Assembly (NCBI GenBank): GCA_050951465.1
Contig: JBMNJC010000025.1
Location: 137,553 to 201,552, forward strand
DNA: 64,000 nt
Source of the DNA: JAAZHD01 sp012510895
GTDB taxonomy: Bacteria > Bacillota > Clostridia > Caldicoprobacterales > DTU083
Reading direction: 5' to 3'
The notes beneath the pieces were generated by a model, which was not told the origin of the DNA, made no database searches, and was given only the letters and a program-made list of their open reading frames with translations. Of this stretch, positions 45,795-55,773 are shown in pieces (within the stretch, counting starts at the first letter, position 1; the number at the start of each line of letters is the position of its first letter). The position numbers and the translations under genes are program-made.

Positions 45795-47714
45795 TTATTT
45801 CTCAAGAATAATCATAATATAACCGTTAACCTGTGGAAGAATTACATCTGTATAATGGTCTTTAAGTTTAATCTCTATAGACTCTTTTGCTGGTGCTATA
45901 TATGCTTTTTTGTAATGGCCTTTTATGCTTACTACAGCACCTTCAGGAATAATTTGATGTTCTTCAATTATATCCATATTACCTCTAACTTCAGGATAAG
46001 TCGCCTTCACATGCACTTGGATGGTTTTTTCTTTTTCCGTAAGGGTGACCCTTGAAGTAGATGGAAGCCCTCTGCTTTTAAAAGCAGGTTCAGGTAATAA
46101 TCTTTCCAGACAATACTTAACGATGGCTTTATGAGACAACATAGCAGTATCATAATATGCATCGAACACCTTAAAACATATATGATATATATTGCCGCTT
46201 CTGGCAATAGCCGCATGTCCTGTTTCTTTTTCAGGCGGAGTATAAAAATATCCGTGGAAGCCATCCCAGTGCCTGTTAAAGTATGGTTTTATGTAGTCCG
46301 CAATAACTTCTGTTCCTTCTTTTGGTTTGATCAAAATGCCGTGAGAATACATCGCCCAACGCATGCTTCCTATGTTTTCATGTTTTTCTTCTCTCATTTT
46401 GAAGTAAGAAGAATTTGATGTATCTAACCCATTAAAGTCAAAATTCCATTCTTCCATGGCAAATCCGGTTTTATCAAGGTTCAGGCCGCTTTCTCCGGTA
46501 CTGAGGATTCCTTTGCCTTCCGATATATGTTTTTTAAGTTTTCCCTTAAGCGTAGGAGTAATCCTCATATTATCCGGTAGAATCAGCAGCTTATATTTAT
46601 TAAGGTCCATTTTCTCATTAACAATATCAAACCCATATTTCAATTCACCCAGCATTCTGCTGAGACCTTTATAGCTATTGTCCAGAACACCTGGGGAATC
46701 AGTTAAAACACCTATATCAGCAACGTATTTAGCACCTTCCGTCCAAGGTTCGTATTTTTCTATCTCTTTATAAATTTCGCCAACTACTTTATATATTTCA
46801 GGATCAAGGTTTTCAGCCGGATGCATATGATCGCCGATGGATACATCCAACGCATTGGAAATGGCATCCCACATATCATGTTCCAAGGATGCTTTGCTCT
46901 TTAGTCCGCCGAAATCACCCCAGCTTTTTTGGAATCTTCCTGTCATATAAATTACTCTATCCTGTATATTCCTGGCGTATGATGCCTGTGGCAAAAAGAA
47001 ATCGTAACTCCAACTGCTTGGCAGGCATTCCACTTCTATATGAGTGTCCAGATCTTTAACTGTATAATATGGCATCCCATTCAAATATAAATATTTATCA
47101 TTGCCAAGCATTTTCCTTACATCTCTGCTGAATTGCAAGCGAACCATATCTGAGTGTTCTTTTACATGATCATCATTTAATGGATCTAATCCAAGTTTAA
47201 CCATATCTTCGAGACATTCATTACCATAGCAAGGAAACAGTCCCATGCAATCCAAAAAAATTCCATCTACATCATAGTTATCCAGAACTTCCTGTATAAC
47301 ACCAAGTATATACTCTCGATATCCTGTGTTGTAGCACATATTCCTGAAAAAGTTTGCCGTTCTGTCACCGTAAATTACCTGACCTTCTTTGTTCAAAACA
47401 CACCAGTTTCTATTACGCCTTGCTTGCTCGTGATCCAGACCAACATTGAAATAAGCTGCTACACCAATATCATTTCTATGACATTCTCTAAGAAGATCTC
47501 CAAACATATCTCCTTTCATTCCGGGATATGGAGTAGCAATTTTGCTCGGATAGTAGGCAAACCCTAAATTGCATTTTGCAAAAGCATTAATGAACTTTAC
47601 ATTTGCATCTTTTAATGTTTTGGCAAAAACTTTTGCGTCCCAGCCTTCGTTAAAATTATAGATGCCCGGCATGGTATGAAAATCCAAATGAATAGCCCTT
47701 TTCATCGGCCTCAT
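45795..47714 (-). CDS. Putative TIM-barrel glycoside hydrolase with beta-galactosidase trimerisation-like region
   Basis: The 639-residue protein starts KRAIHLDFHTMPGIYNF and has a barrel-type fold with VAAYFNVGLDHEQARRNRNW and VDGIFLDCMGLFPCYG, where the Asp is a plausible nucleophile. From about residue 330 it continues with YVADIGVLTDSPG and KLLILPDNMRITPTLKGKL, resembling the glutamine-amidotransferase-like trimerisation domain of some galactosidases and fucosidases. The exact family is uncertain. There is no signal peptide, so it acts in the cytoplasm. It is the last gene of the LacI-headed cluster. Confidence 0.72.
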   Translation of the reverse strand: MRPMKRAIHLDFHTMPGIYNFNEGWDAKVFAKTLKDANVKFINAFAKCNLGFAYYPSKIATPYPGMKGDMFGDLLRECHRNDIGVAAYFNVGLDHEQARRNRNWCVLNKEGQVIYGDRTANFFRNMCYNTGYREYILGVIQEVLDNYDVDGIFLDCMGLFPCYGNECLEDMVKLGLDPLNDDHVKEHSDMVRLQFSRDVRKMLGNDKYLYLNGMPYYTVKDLDTHIEVECLPSSWSYDFFLPQASYARNIQDRVIYMTGRFQKSWGDFGGLKSKASLEHDMWDAISNALDVSIGDHMHPAENLDPEIYKVVGEIYKEIEKYEPWTEGAKYVADIGVLTDSPGVLDNSYKGLSRMLGELKYGFDIVNEKMDLNKYKLLILPDNMRITPTLKGKLKKHISEGKGILSTGESGLNLDKTGFAMEEWNFDFNGLDTSNSSYFKMREEKHENIGSMRWAMYSHGILIKPKEGTEVIADYIKPYFNRHWDGFHGYFYTPPEKETGHAAIARSGNIYHICFKVFDAYYDTAMLSHKAIVKYCLERLLPEPAFKSRGLPSTSRVTLTEKEKTIQVHVKATYPEVRGNMDIIEEHQIIPEGAVVSIKGHYKKAYIAPAKESIEIKLKDHYTDVILPQVNGYIMIILEK

Positions 47715-47755
47715 AGAATTGCGCCCCCTTTACTATTTGATTTATTTATTGTTAT

Positions 47756-50248
47756 TTATCTTACACCAGAGATACCGAATAAGATTATATCAGCGTCCGT
47801 GTCACCGTTGCTCCTGCATGTTATGGATTTGATCTCCAGTTCCGGATAAGGGTTAACCCATTCATATCCAAGAACGGTTATATCTCTGCCATCTTCTGTT
47901 TTTGTTTGTATAAGCGGATCAGATAAGTAGGTTGCTATATATCCCTGGTGACGATAATATTGATGTAACAAGGGCTGTGCATACCTCCTTGTCCACACAC
48001 ATATATTGCCGGCATATTCTATCGGAATTATAACTTCAGTATTGTCAGTATAGGTAATAATATATTCTCCTATTTTTATTAGCGGCTCCCAAGCAAATCT
48101 TGGAGCATTATTTGTAGTTGTGTGAAGGAATATAATTTTTTTATACTTGCTTTGGACTTCCGCCTCAATCGGTGTATTCTTAATCCGTTGAGCTGATCTT
48201 AAATCAAAGGAGTATCTGCCAATGTTTTTATCTCCTATTTGAACAATTGCTTGAAGAGGCTCAGGCAATGAAGGATCAGGCGTTTTTGGCAATGGAATAC
48301 ATACTGATTCTATTGATGTACCTTCAGGTTTGGCAATGCCCCTTAGTTCATCTCGTATTTGAGGAATTCTACTTTGTATGATTTCTGTATATACCTCTCT
48401 TGCAGCTGAATTGTATCTTTCATTCCATAGCATCTCCGCAGAATAAATCACATCAAATATTTTTCCCTTTTTGGCAAGAGTGTATTCATCAAATCGGCAC
48501 CAGGTTGATACCTGTCCCCCCAATATTCCTTCCTTGGCTATTCTGCTCTCATATCGGGGGTAGTGGCTAGAATACATGTTGCCCATAACAACCGGGAAAC
48601 CATAGGAAAGAAGATTATCCTCCAGATCTAAGTCAAAGTGAAAATACCAGATAAAATCTAGTAGAACAATATCATTTGGAATTCTGGAAATGGCCGGAGG
48701 TGTTTTATAGTTTGTCACAGGCTGCAACATATCCGCCCATATCATCATTTTAAGATTTTTCTTTTTCAAGTATTCATACATGCGATTTACATGTTTTGCG
48801 TACAGCTCAGCAGGATCTATGTGTTTGCAAACCGGACAGATGCCTACCTGATATATTTCGTCATGACCCATATGTACAAATCGTTCCGGCTTAACTACTT
48901 CAATAATCTCATCTATAATATCATATATAATCTCATAACTTTTTTCATTTGACGGACAATAAGAATGATCATAAAAGGCACTCGGGGGTTGATCTGCACT
49001 TCGAGTATCCAGTCTCTTGTCTTCAGCGGTTTCTGCCACTTCAGCTATTTCGGGATATGCATAGGTAATATATTGTACATGCCCAAAAGACTGAATTTCC
49101 GGAATGATCTCTAAACCAAAACTTCTTGCATAATCAATTAAGTCCCTGACTTCATCTTTTTCAAGCAACTCACCTCCGGATACCATGGAACCATGAGGAA
49201 AAGCAGGTTGCTTTCCGGCTTTTGCAGCACGATTTCCTTCAACCCATGCTTCGCCGATCATTGGGTGTTTATCAAAACGCATACCACCCGCAAATTCTAT
49301 GATAAGAATATTATAACGCATAGGGATTAATACATAGCGTATTAAGCGTTTTGTAAACTCCAGCTCCTCTCTTGGAGGCAGACCAAAATGAAAACCGCGA
49401 ATGGGTTTGTAAGGATAGTCTTCTATTTTACAGTGTATTAATACTTTGCCATTACATAATTGTACCAGCGTCTCGATTGCATACAACAGTCCGAGTTTTT
49501 TTGATGCTTTGAGTTTTACACCTTCATCATCTATATCAATCTTATATCCTTCCGATTTAATATCTTCTGAGATTTCTAAAGTAATTGCTTTTCCATTCAT
49601 TTTTGAAACAGGTATATCAACATCGAACCGCTCAGCAAGCCTTTCCTTCAAATACATGGAAGCGAAAATGAGATCATCTGACTCATCGCAGATAACAATG
49701 GATTCTATTGATTCTAAAGAGAGTTTTCCCTCACTATATTCAGCGCTAGCCGGGCTGGGATAAACAATCGGCTGCTCTGGTATACCACCGATTATATCAA
49801 ACTTCGAAATGACAATATCCTTTAGACATGCGTTCAAACGTACCAATAAGCGATCTGTATAATAACCAACAGGTATAACAAGCTCATCTTCAATATAACC
49901 ATTTGTTTCTGCATCATACCGCCCTATGATTTTTTTGTTGGCATCATCATATACTTGAACACCTTGAACTGCTGAGCCTTTTTCCAGTCCAATAACTATA
50001 GAGCCTACATAGCATACTTTTGTAAGGTTGATTATTATGTCCAATCCAATATCCATGAGAGATGCCCAAGTCCAGCCTATTGTACTTGGGTTCTCTCCAG
50101 AAAAAACTTCTGATTCAAATTCTATCTGGTTCTTTATAACGGCATCAGCATTTTTATTAGGAAGAAGTGGTTTAGACGTTCCCCTATATTGAAAAGTATA
50201 ACTTCCCTTAAGGCCGGAAGCCCTTGTATTTAGTTTACCAATATACAT
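47756..50248 (-). CDS. GH20-type beta-N-acetylhexosaminidase
   Basis: An 830-residue protein. A GH20b-like N-terminal domain (about 160-270) is followed by a catalytic barrel starting YKPIRGFHFGLPPREELEF. The acid/base pair is in FVHMGHDEIYQVG (Asp-Glu). GH20 enzymes remove terminal GlcNAc or GalNAc by substrate-assisted catalysis. The ATG at 50248 has AAGGAG 8 bases upstream and is preferred to a TTG 11 codons earlier. No signal peptide is seen, so a cytoplasmic role on imported oligosaccharides is likely. Confidence 0.85.
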   Translation of the reverse strand: MYIGKLNTRASGLKGSYTFQYRGTSKPLLPNKNADAVIKNQIEFESEVFSGENPSTIGWTWASLMDIGLDIIINLTKVCYVGSIVIGLEKGSAVQGVQVYDDANKKIIGRYDAETNGYIEDELVIPVGYYTDRLLVRLNACLKDIVISKFDIIGGIPEQPIVYPSPASAEYSEGKLSLESIESIVICDESDDLIFASMYLKERLAERFDVDIPVSKMNGKAITLEISEDIKSEGYKIDIDDEGVKLKASKKLGLLYAIETLVQLCNGKVLIHCKIEDYPYKPIRGFHFGLPPREELEFTKRLIRYVLIPMRYNILIIEFAGGMRFDKHPMIGEAWVEGNRAAKAGKQPAFPHGSMVSGGELLEKDEVRDLIDYARSFGLEIIPEIQSFGHVQYITYAYPEIAEVAETAEDKRLDTRSADQPPSAFYDHSYCPSNEKSYEIIYDIIDEIIEVVKPERFVHMGHDEIYQVGICPVCKHIDPAELYAKHVNRMYEYLKKKNLKMMIWADMLQPVTNYKTPPAISRIPNDIVLLDFIWYFHFDLDLEDNLLSYGFPVVMGNMYSSHYPRYESRIAKEGILGGQVSTWCRFDEYTLAKKGKIFDVIYSAEMLWNERYNSAAREVYTEIIQSRIPQIRDELRGIAKPEGTSIESVCIPLPKTPDPSLPEPLQAIVQIGDKNIGRYSFDLRSAQRIKNTPIEAEVQSKYKKIIFLHTTTNNAPRFAWEPLIKIGEYIITYTDNTEVIIPIEYAGNICVWTRRYAQPLLHQYYRHQGYIATYLSDPLIQTKTEDGRDITVLGYEWVNPYPELEIKSITCRSNGDTDADIILFGISGVR

Positions 50249-50293
50249 AAGGTTTCGCTCCTTTTTATCTTGTTTGAGCAATTAATATTATAA

Positions 50294-52432
50294 TTATTTT
50301 ATGTTAAACCTGAGTGCTGACTTGTATGCAGGCAGTTCACTATTCAACACCATTCTCACCTGCTTAATCTTCCATCTTATATGATACTCATCGGTCATAT
50401 ATTCCATACTAGGCTCCCAACCCAACCGGGAATCTACTTGTACAAGTGGGATTGTTGCTTCTGCATTTTTAATCTCAGCTTCTCCTATCTTTGTCATCTC
50501 ATCCAAATACTCTATTATCTTTGCTTCATCAGTTTCGATGAAGAGCTTCGACTTTAGCATATGCCACTTTTTAACATGTATAGCAGTTGTAACAGTATTA
50601 GCTATAAATTTGCCGAGATTGATCATTCTAAGAGCATACGGTTTTCTTTTGTCCTGCAAGGTATCAAAAATGCCTTCCAATAGCACAGTCCCTTTTATAA
50701 AATGTTCTCTCATCTTTTCCAGTCTTTCTATTTCCACCGGTAAACGGAATTGAAGAAGAGAACTTCTGCCATTATCTTGAGAAGTATAATCAGGATTGCA
50801 AATACGATTTCCTCCAAACATGGCATAAGGAACAGTAGGAATCTCTACATTTCTTCTGAAAACCAAAGGATAAGAAGGACCAATTCTGAACGGTCCATAT
50901 TGGTCCTCATTGGTTGAAACATAATTTCTTATCCCCTCACTCCATGATTTCCAAGCTTCAATAGCTGTTTCAACGTTATTTTCACCAAAATCTCTTTTTG
51001 CAATCATCTTTAATACTTCTTCACTTGACGGGGATGGTGACCAATAAGACCATTTTGCTAATTCGGATATAAAAGAAGGCCAAAATCCATAATGGTGGGA
51101 TTCCATCAATCCGCTTAACCCCCACTGTTCCCTCGCTTTATGAAGGCCATTATAACGTCTCATCCACTGATATGGAGCAGGCTCGTAAGGAATTACTCCT
51201 ATATCCCAGGTTAATCCGCCGGTATTACACATGGTATAAAGTTTAATACCTCTTTCATGAACTATTTCAGCTTCACTTATGAAGTATTTGCCCGGTCCTT
51301 CAAAAAACAGAGTGTAGTCAACACATGTACTAGTTACATTTCCGGTTGGTATCTGTTCAAACATCTCAAAAGTAACTAGAAGCGTGATATCAGTGGGTAT
51401 ATTTTTTAACAATTCAATTCTATGTTCTTTATCAACATAGCCCCAATTATATGTCCAGAAAACAATATCTGCATCTTTTTTGTGCTTCCTGATAACTTTT
51501 TTTATCAGATTCAACCATTGAGGGTAATCATAACAAGGCCACCAGCCTGGGCTTGGCTTACCGGTGGGCAGTCCGTCATCCGGAGGATCCAATCGCAGTC
51601 TACCTGTTGTATTTGGATCCTTACTTGGAAACTCTACTGATTCACCTACCATAACTATACCTTTAAAGCCCGGACATTTCTCAAAAACCCGTCCATAAGT
51701 TTTATCATAGTACTCTTCCGCATCCTTGTCTTCAGGATGTTTTAGGCTTTTTAGATAACTATATGCATATACATCTATGCCATATGCGGCTGCCCTATAT
51801 ACTAATTCATTAAAATCAAGATAACCATGGGGAGTGGTGTCAACATCCTTAACAAATACCAAAATAGCGTCCATACCAGCATGGGCTATTGCATTCAGAT
51901 GTGCATCGGGAAAATTGTCCAATCCATAACCAGAATGAATCATTCTTGGGGAAAACAATGGTTTTCTTGTTTCCTCCCTCTTTTTTACTATAGGAGCACG
52001 TTTCAAATTCATTAGGTCTTCTAAATAATAAGAAGCCTGAGTTGCCCCTCTTTCACAATATCCGCATAATACTATTCTGTTATCGGTTGCAATAAATCGA
52101 TAACTGCGGGGAGTATCAAGTTCTTCTCCGATTTTCCCCGCATTTTGTTTTGTTATGTATACAATCTTTTTATTGCCTGTTTCTGCCTCTTTAACAATAT
52201 CATTAGTTCTGACTAATCTTAGTGATATACCCATTGAAGTAAAAAAATAGTCCTGCAGGTCCTTTGCAGCTGTTAATGTGACCCGATCTGCATTATTAGA
52301 TATAACTATCTCCCAGTCTCTTTGAATTTCTACTTCCGAATTATCAGGCTGTACTTCATAATCCCTTATGTCAGATTCATGCACTTTTAGTAAACGTTTT
52401 CTGAAATCGTAATTTTTCTCAGGAAGTAACAT
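50294..52432 (-). CDS. Large glycoside hydrolase-like protein, family uncertain
   Basis: The 712-residue protein has an N-terminal domain like those in front of GH20, GH67 and GH84 barrels (LTAAKDLQDYFFTSMGISLRL, residues about 51-71). A barrel follows with SPRMIHSGYGLDNFPDAHL, GIVMVGESVEFPSKDP and DIVFWTYNWGYVDKEH. The Glu in VGESVEF is a possible acid/base. It has no signal peptide. I could not assign a GH family with confidence; an N-acetylhexosamine- or uronic-acid-directed activity is the best guess from the fold and neighbours. Confidence 0.65.
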   Translation of the reverse strand: MLLPEKNYDFRKRLLKVHESDIRDYEVQPDNSEVEIQRDWEIVISNNADRVTLTAAKDLQDYFFTSMGISLRLVRTNDIVKEAETGNKKIVYITKQNAGKIGEELDTPRSYRFIATDNRIVLCGYCERGATQASYYLEDLMNLKRAPIVKKREETRKPLFSPRMIHSGYGLDNFPDAHLNAIAHAGMDAILVFVKDVDTTPHGYLDFNELVYRAAAYGIDVYAYSYLKSLKHPEDKDAEEYYDKTYGRVFEKCPGFKGIVMVGESVEFPSKDPNTTGRLRLDPPDDGLPTGKPSPGWWPCYDYPQWLNLIKKVIRKHKKDADIVFWTYNWGYVDKEHRIELLKNIPTDITLLVTFEMFEQIPTGNVTSTCVDYTLFFEGPGKYFISEAEIVHERGIKLYTMCNTGGLTWDIGVIPYEPAPYQWMRRYNGLHKAREQWGLSGLMESHHYGFWPSFISELAKWSYWSPSPSSEEVLKMIAKRDFGENNVETAIEAWKSWSEGIRNYVSTNEDQYGPFRIGPSYPLVFRRNVEIPTVPYAMFGGNRICNPDYTSQDNGRSSLLQFRLPVEIERLEKMREHFIKGTVLLEGIFDTLQDKRKPYALRMINLGKFIANTVTTAIHVKKWHMLKSKLFIETDEAKIIEYLDEMTKIGEAEIKNAEATIPLVQVDSRLGWEPSMEYMTDEYHIRWKIKQVRMVLNSELPAYKSALRFNIK

Positions 52433-52479
52433 ATAAACGGACCTCCATTTATTTCATAGTATTAATGAGTTTACATGTG

Positions 52480-53214
52480 TCACTTTATTTTATTCTTTAA
52501 GTCTTCCAAACATAGAGCAACCATCTTTTCCCCTATTTCGGAAGAATATTCTACTGCATCCTGTATAAACCATTCATCACTTTCTTTAATATAATCTCTA
52601 ACGACTGTTTCAGGGTATAAAGCGCTAAGTATGGAGCATTCCCATTTGCCTGCATGATCGTAACCTGTTGCATTTTGAACTTCCTTACTCATACAGGGCA
52701 GAACAGTAATCCAGTTAAAAGGATTATCACTTGCGTCAAGTTGCTCGTAGTATTCTTTATTGGTGTTGCTGCCCCACCAGCCATTTCCTCTGGTTTCTTC
52801 AAGATATTCAAAAATAAGCTTTTTGGCAGCCTTCATACAAGATAAGGTCATAGGCATAGGAGTTTCCTGTTCATATTGATGATGTATGAGAATATAAATG
52901 TTGGTCCATCCTCCGTACAGAAAAGACTTTAATGTATAATATACATATTGTTCAAAAGCATCTGCGGGAACATGCACTGTCCCTTTTTCCGGACCAGCAA
53001 CTGCATAGCTGGAGGGGCTGTACCATATCGGAGGCGCAATGATAATATCTTTTTCCTTAGCTAATCGTTCCAGGAGACCATATGCGATTAATGTATCGCA
53101 CCCGAAAGCGCAATGAGGCCCGTGATATTCCATTGTACCTACAGGTATTACCAAAGGCCATTTTTCTTTCTTAGCTTTTTCAATATTCTTTTGAAAAATG
53201 TATTCCAGTTTCAT
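52480..53214 (-). CDS. Creatininase-family amidohydrolase-like protein
   Basis: The 244-residue protein has the creatininase metal motifs PVGTMEYHGPH (E29, H31), GCDTLIA (D40) and HAGKWECSIL, where the Glu is a metal ligand. The usual NGHGGN loop is changed to IHHQYEQE, so the substrate may differ from creatinine. Relatives open cyclic amides or act in cofactor pathways. Its place between lacI and glycoside hydrolase genes suggests action on an amino-sugar derivative, but that is inference. Confidence 0.82.
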   Translation of the reverse strand: MKLEYIFQKNIEKAKKEKWPLVIPVGTMEYHGPHCAFGCDTLIAYGLLERLAKEKDIIIAPPIWYSPSSYAVAGPEKGTVHVPADAFEQYVYYTLKSFLYGGWTNIYILIHHQYEQETPMPMTLSCMKAAKKLIFEYLEETRGNGWWGSNTNKEYYEQLDASDNPFNWITVLPCMSKEVQNATGYDHAGKWECSILSALYPETVVRDYIKESDEWFIQDAVEYSSEIGEKMVALCLEDLKNKIK

Positions 53215-53273
53215 AAATATTTCCCCTTCCTTTTATAATATTTTATTTTATTCATATTAACTTTAATAACACT

Positions 53274-54275
53274 TCAACCTAAAACTTTGTTAAAAACAAA
53301 GGTCGGCTCTAATGTTATTTGATCAAAATCTTTTTCAGCTTTATTATTTAATCTTTTTATAATTATTTCCAAGGCTGTCTCGCCTATTTGTTCTGCAGGC
53401 TGCACCATTGACGGGAGTTGTATGCTCATAAGTCCTGTATTATCATTGGCATCGAAGCATACTACGTATATATCTTCCGGTACTCTAAGGCCCTTTTCAC
53501 GTATAGCTCTGACAGCACCATATGCAATATTGTTATTTGCAGCCATCAGTGCTTGGGGTATCTTGTTGCTATCCAGCATCTTTTTCATTATTGTGTAACC
53601 GGTCTGCATGCGAAAACCGCCTATGCCTATATAATCATTTTTTATCTCTAAATTATTATCTTCCATTGCTCTTTTCCAGCCTTCCAGTCTTTGCAAAGCC
53701 GAAGTTTCTTTTAAATTACCTGTAATAATAGATATATCTTTGTATCCTTTATCTATGATGTGCTGAGTCAGATCATAAGCAGCTTTCTCATTATCAATGG
53801 TTACAAAGTTATAATTCCTGTCTATTTGCGGAAGATTGTCTATAAATACTGTAGGTATTGAGCTTCTTGATATTTTTTCAAAGTATTTTTCGTCCTTACT
53901 GACAGTTGCAATCACAATTCCGTCAACTTGCTTCTGTATTAGCATATTAAGGTATTCTTTCTCCATTTTTTCATCATAGTCACTATTACAAAGCATAATT
54001 AGATAGCCGTGGTTCTTAGCAACCGCTTCTGCACCCTTGCTTACCAGTGCAAAAAACTCATTGGAAATATCGGGCACGATCAGGCCTATGGTCATACTGG
54101 TTTTGCTTCTTAAACTCCGTGCAATTTCATTAGGGGTATAATCAAACTCCTTGATTGCTTTCAAAACCTTTTCTCTTGTATCTTGACTTACACGATCCTT
54201 GCCGTTTACCACTCTGGAAACAGTAGATACTGAAATGCCTAAATGTTTTGCAATATCAACTAATTTTGCCGGCAT
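53274..54275 (-). CDS. LacI-family transcriptional regulator
   Basis: The 333-residue protein has an N-terminal helix-turn-helix (LVDIAKHLGISVSTVSRVVNG, residues 4-24), the hinge helix region ARSLRSKTSMTIGLIVPDI, and a periplasmic-binding-type effector domain. It is the first gene of a five-gene minus-strand cluster of sugar enzymes, which it presumably represses until a sugar effector binds. A palindromic operator lies 28 bp upstream of its own start, indicating autoregulation. Confidence 0.92.
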   Translation of the reverse strand: MPAKLVDIAKHLGISVSTVSRVVNGKDRVSQDTREKVLKAIKEFDYTPNEIARSLRSKTSMTIGLIVPDISNEFFALVSKGAEAVAKNHGYLIMLCNSDYDEKMEKEYLNMLIQKQVDGIVIATVSKDEKYFEKISRSSIPTVFIDNLPQIDRNYNFVTIDNEKAAYDLTQHIIDKGYKDISIITGNLKETSALQRLEGWKRAMEDNNLEIKNDYIGIGGFRMQTGYTIMKKMLDSNKIPQALMAANNNIAYGAVRAIREKGLRVPEDIYVVCFDANDNTGLMSIQLPSMVQPAEQIGETALEIIIKRLNNKAEKDFDQITLEPTFVFNKVLG

Positions 54276-54302
54276 TATTTTTTCTCCTTAATTGAATGTC
54301 TG

Positions 54303-54316
54303 TGACAACGTTCTCA
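54303..54316. promoter_or_regulatory. LacI-type operator upstream of the regulator gene
   Basis: TGACAACGTTCTCA is a near-perfect palindrome centred on CG, the form recognised by LacI/GalR proteins and close to the CcpA cre consensus. Its position just before the lacI-type gene fits autoregulation, with CcpA control as an alternative. Confidence 0.65.
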
Positions 54317-54449
54317 TTTTGAATTATAATAAATTTATTTTGCAAAATCAAACTAAAATACCATTTTTTCATTGATAAATATTTTGTTCAACAAACTTCT
54401 ATATGCTATAAGGATCAGATATGGATTAGACTTAAGAAACATAAACATA

Positions 54450-54486
54450 AAGGAAGCAGTATATGTTGCAATAAACCTGCTTCCTT
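54450..54486 (-). terminator. Intrinsic terminator downstream of the Gfo/Idh/MocA gene
   Basis: AAGGAAGCAG (54450-54459) pairs perfectly with CTGCTTCCTT (54477-54486). It lies 50 bases after the stop codon on the minus strand, with a short T-rich tail. Confidence 0.7.
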
Positions 54487-54535
54487 ATAGTATTGTTTCA
54501 GCAAATAATTAAATTAGTGAAGCGTTTATAAATAA

Positions 54536-55714
54536 CTATACATCTACATATACATCAATATCTTCTTGGCATATAGGTACCGGCAACCCAGTTTTTATTG
54601 ACTCGATGGCTTTATTAGAAAGGTATGTTGCTCTAAGACCCCTTTCAGCATCAACCGGAGAAGGTTTGTTTTCAAGTATGGAGGTAACAAATTCATTTAA
54701 GAGGTTTCTATGTCCTTTATCCGGCATTAAATATGTAAAGTTACCTGTCTCCTTAAATCTATTCTGTACCAAATTTACTTTATTTAAATAGTTTTGAAAT
54801 CCTTCACCAGGCACCTCGTCAGCTAATGGATCATTTTGTAGGGAATATGTTTTATTGATTTTTTCTCCACGCCCATAAACGTTTACTTCTACGAAAAATT
54901 CATTCAGAAAAAGAGCACCTTTGTTTGTAAGTTCATATCGCTCCTTTGGATAATCAAAAGTTCCACAAGAGGAGAAATGAATGGTTGCAATGGAACCATC
55001 CTCAAAATTCAGCACTATGGCATGACTTAACCGGGTAGAACCGGTGGCATAAATGCGAATAGGTTTCTTATCGATAAGCCAGCATGCCAAGTCTAAAAAA
55101 TGGCAGCTTTCCCCGATTATTAATCCGCCGCCTTTTATCGGGTCAAGATGTACAGGTCGATAAGAATCAATTTCATCATTAATGGTTATAACTAAATTGG
55201 TGGCATCCTCTTCATGAAGGTGATTCAATTTAGCATCCCTTTTACTTCTCCATGGACTATGGATTGGGTTATGATTGTGTTTTATCAGCTCCTTTTTCAA
55301 ATCAACCATAGAAGGACTAAAGGGACGATTATAGTCTACACAAAACTTTATCCCGCTTTCTTTAACTGCTCTTAATATCTTAATAGATTCAATATAATCA
55401 ATTGACATTGGTTTTTCTATTAAAATATGTTTTCCTCTGCGTGATGCTTTTTCAACAATTTCAAGATGAGCATTATGATCTGTAGCTACTATTACCATAT
55501 CAATTTCAGGACGATTAATTAATTCTTCAAAATCGGTTGTTTTAAAGACATTGTCCAGATCAAACTTTTTTTCCAGATAGTCCATTCTTTCAGTGCGTAA
55601 ATCACATAAGGCTCTTATCTCAACCCGGGGATTATTCTTACAATTAGGGAAATGCTGGCTCTCAGAAAAAGCACCGCAACCTATAATTCCTACTTTTACT
55701 ATATCAGCGTTCAT
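54536..55714 (-). CDS. Gfo/Idh/MocA-family oxidoreductase
   Basis: The 392-residue protein has the Rossmann start VKVGIIGCGAFSESQHFPNC and the family motif EKPMSIDYIES, whose Lys is catalytic in relatives. It resembles inositol and UDP-sugar dehydrogenases of the family. The segment GGGLIIGESCHFLDLACWLI has the conserved His-Asp pair. Substrate not decidable; a sugar or sugar acid is likely. It lies 59 bp after the M55 peptidase gene on the same strand. Confidence 0.87.
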   Translation of the reverse strand: MNADIVKVGIIGCGAFSESQHFPNCKNNPRVEIRALCDLRTERMDYLEKKFDLDNVFKTTDFEELINRPEIDMVIVATDHNAHLEIVEKASRRGKHILIEKPMSIDYIESIKILRAVKESGIKFCVDYNRPFSPSMVDLKKELIKHNHNPIHSPWRSKRDAKLNHLHEEDATNLVITINDEIDSYRPVHLDPIKGGGLIIGESCHFLDLACWLIDKKPIRIYATGSTRLSHAIVLNFEDGSIATIHFSSCGTFDYPKERYELTNKGALFLNEFFVEVNVYGRGEKINKTYSLQNDPLADEVPGEGFQNYLNKVNLVQNRFKETGNFTYLMPDKGHRNLLNEFVTSILENKPSPVDAERGLRATYLSNKAIESIKTGLPVPICQEDIDVYVDV

Positions 55715-55773
55715 ACTTTTGCACCTCTTATCTTTTTTTCTAAATAAAAAATATAAAAATTATTTTTAGTCTT

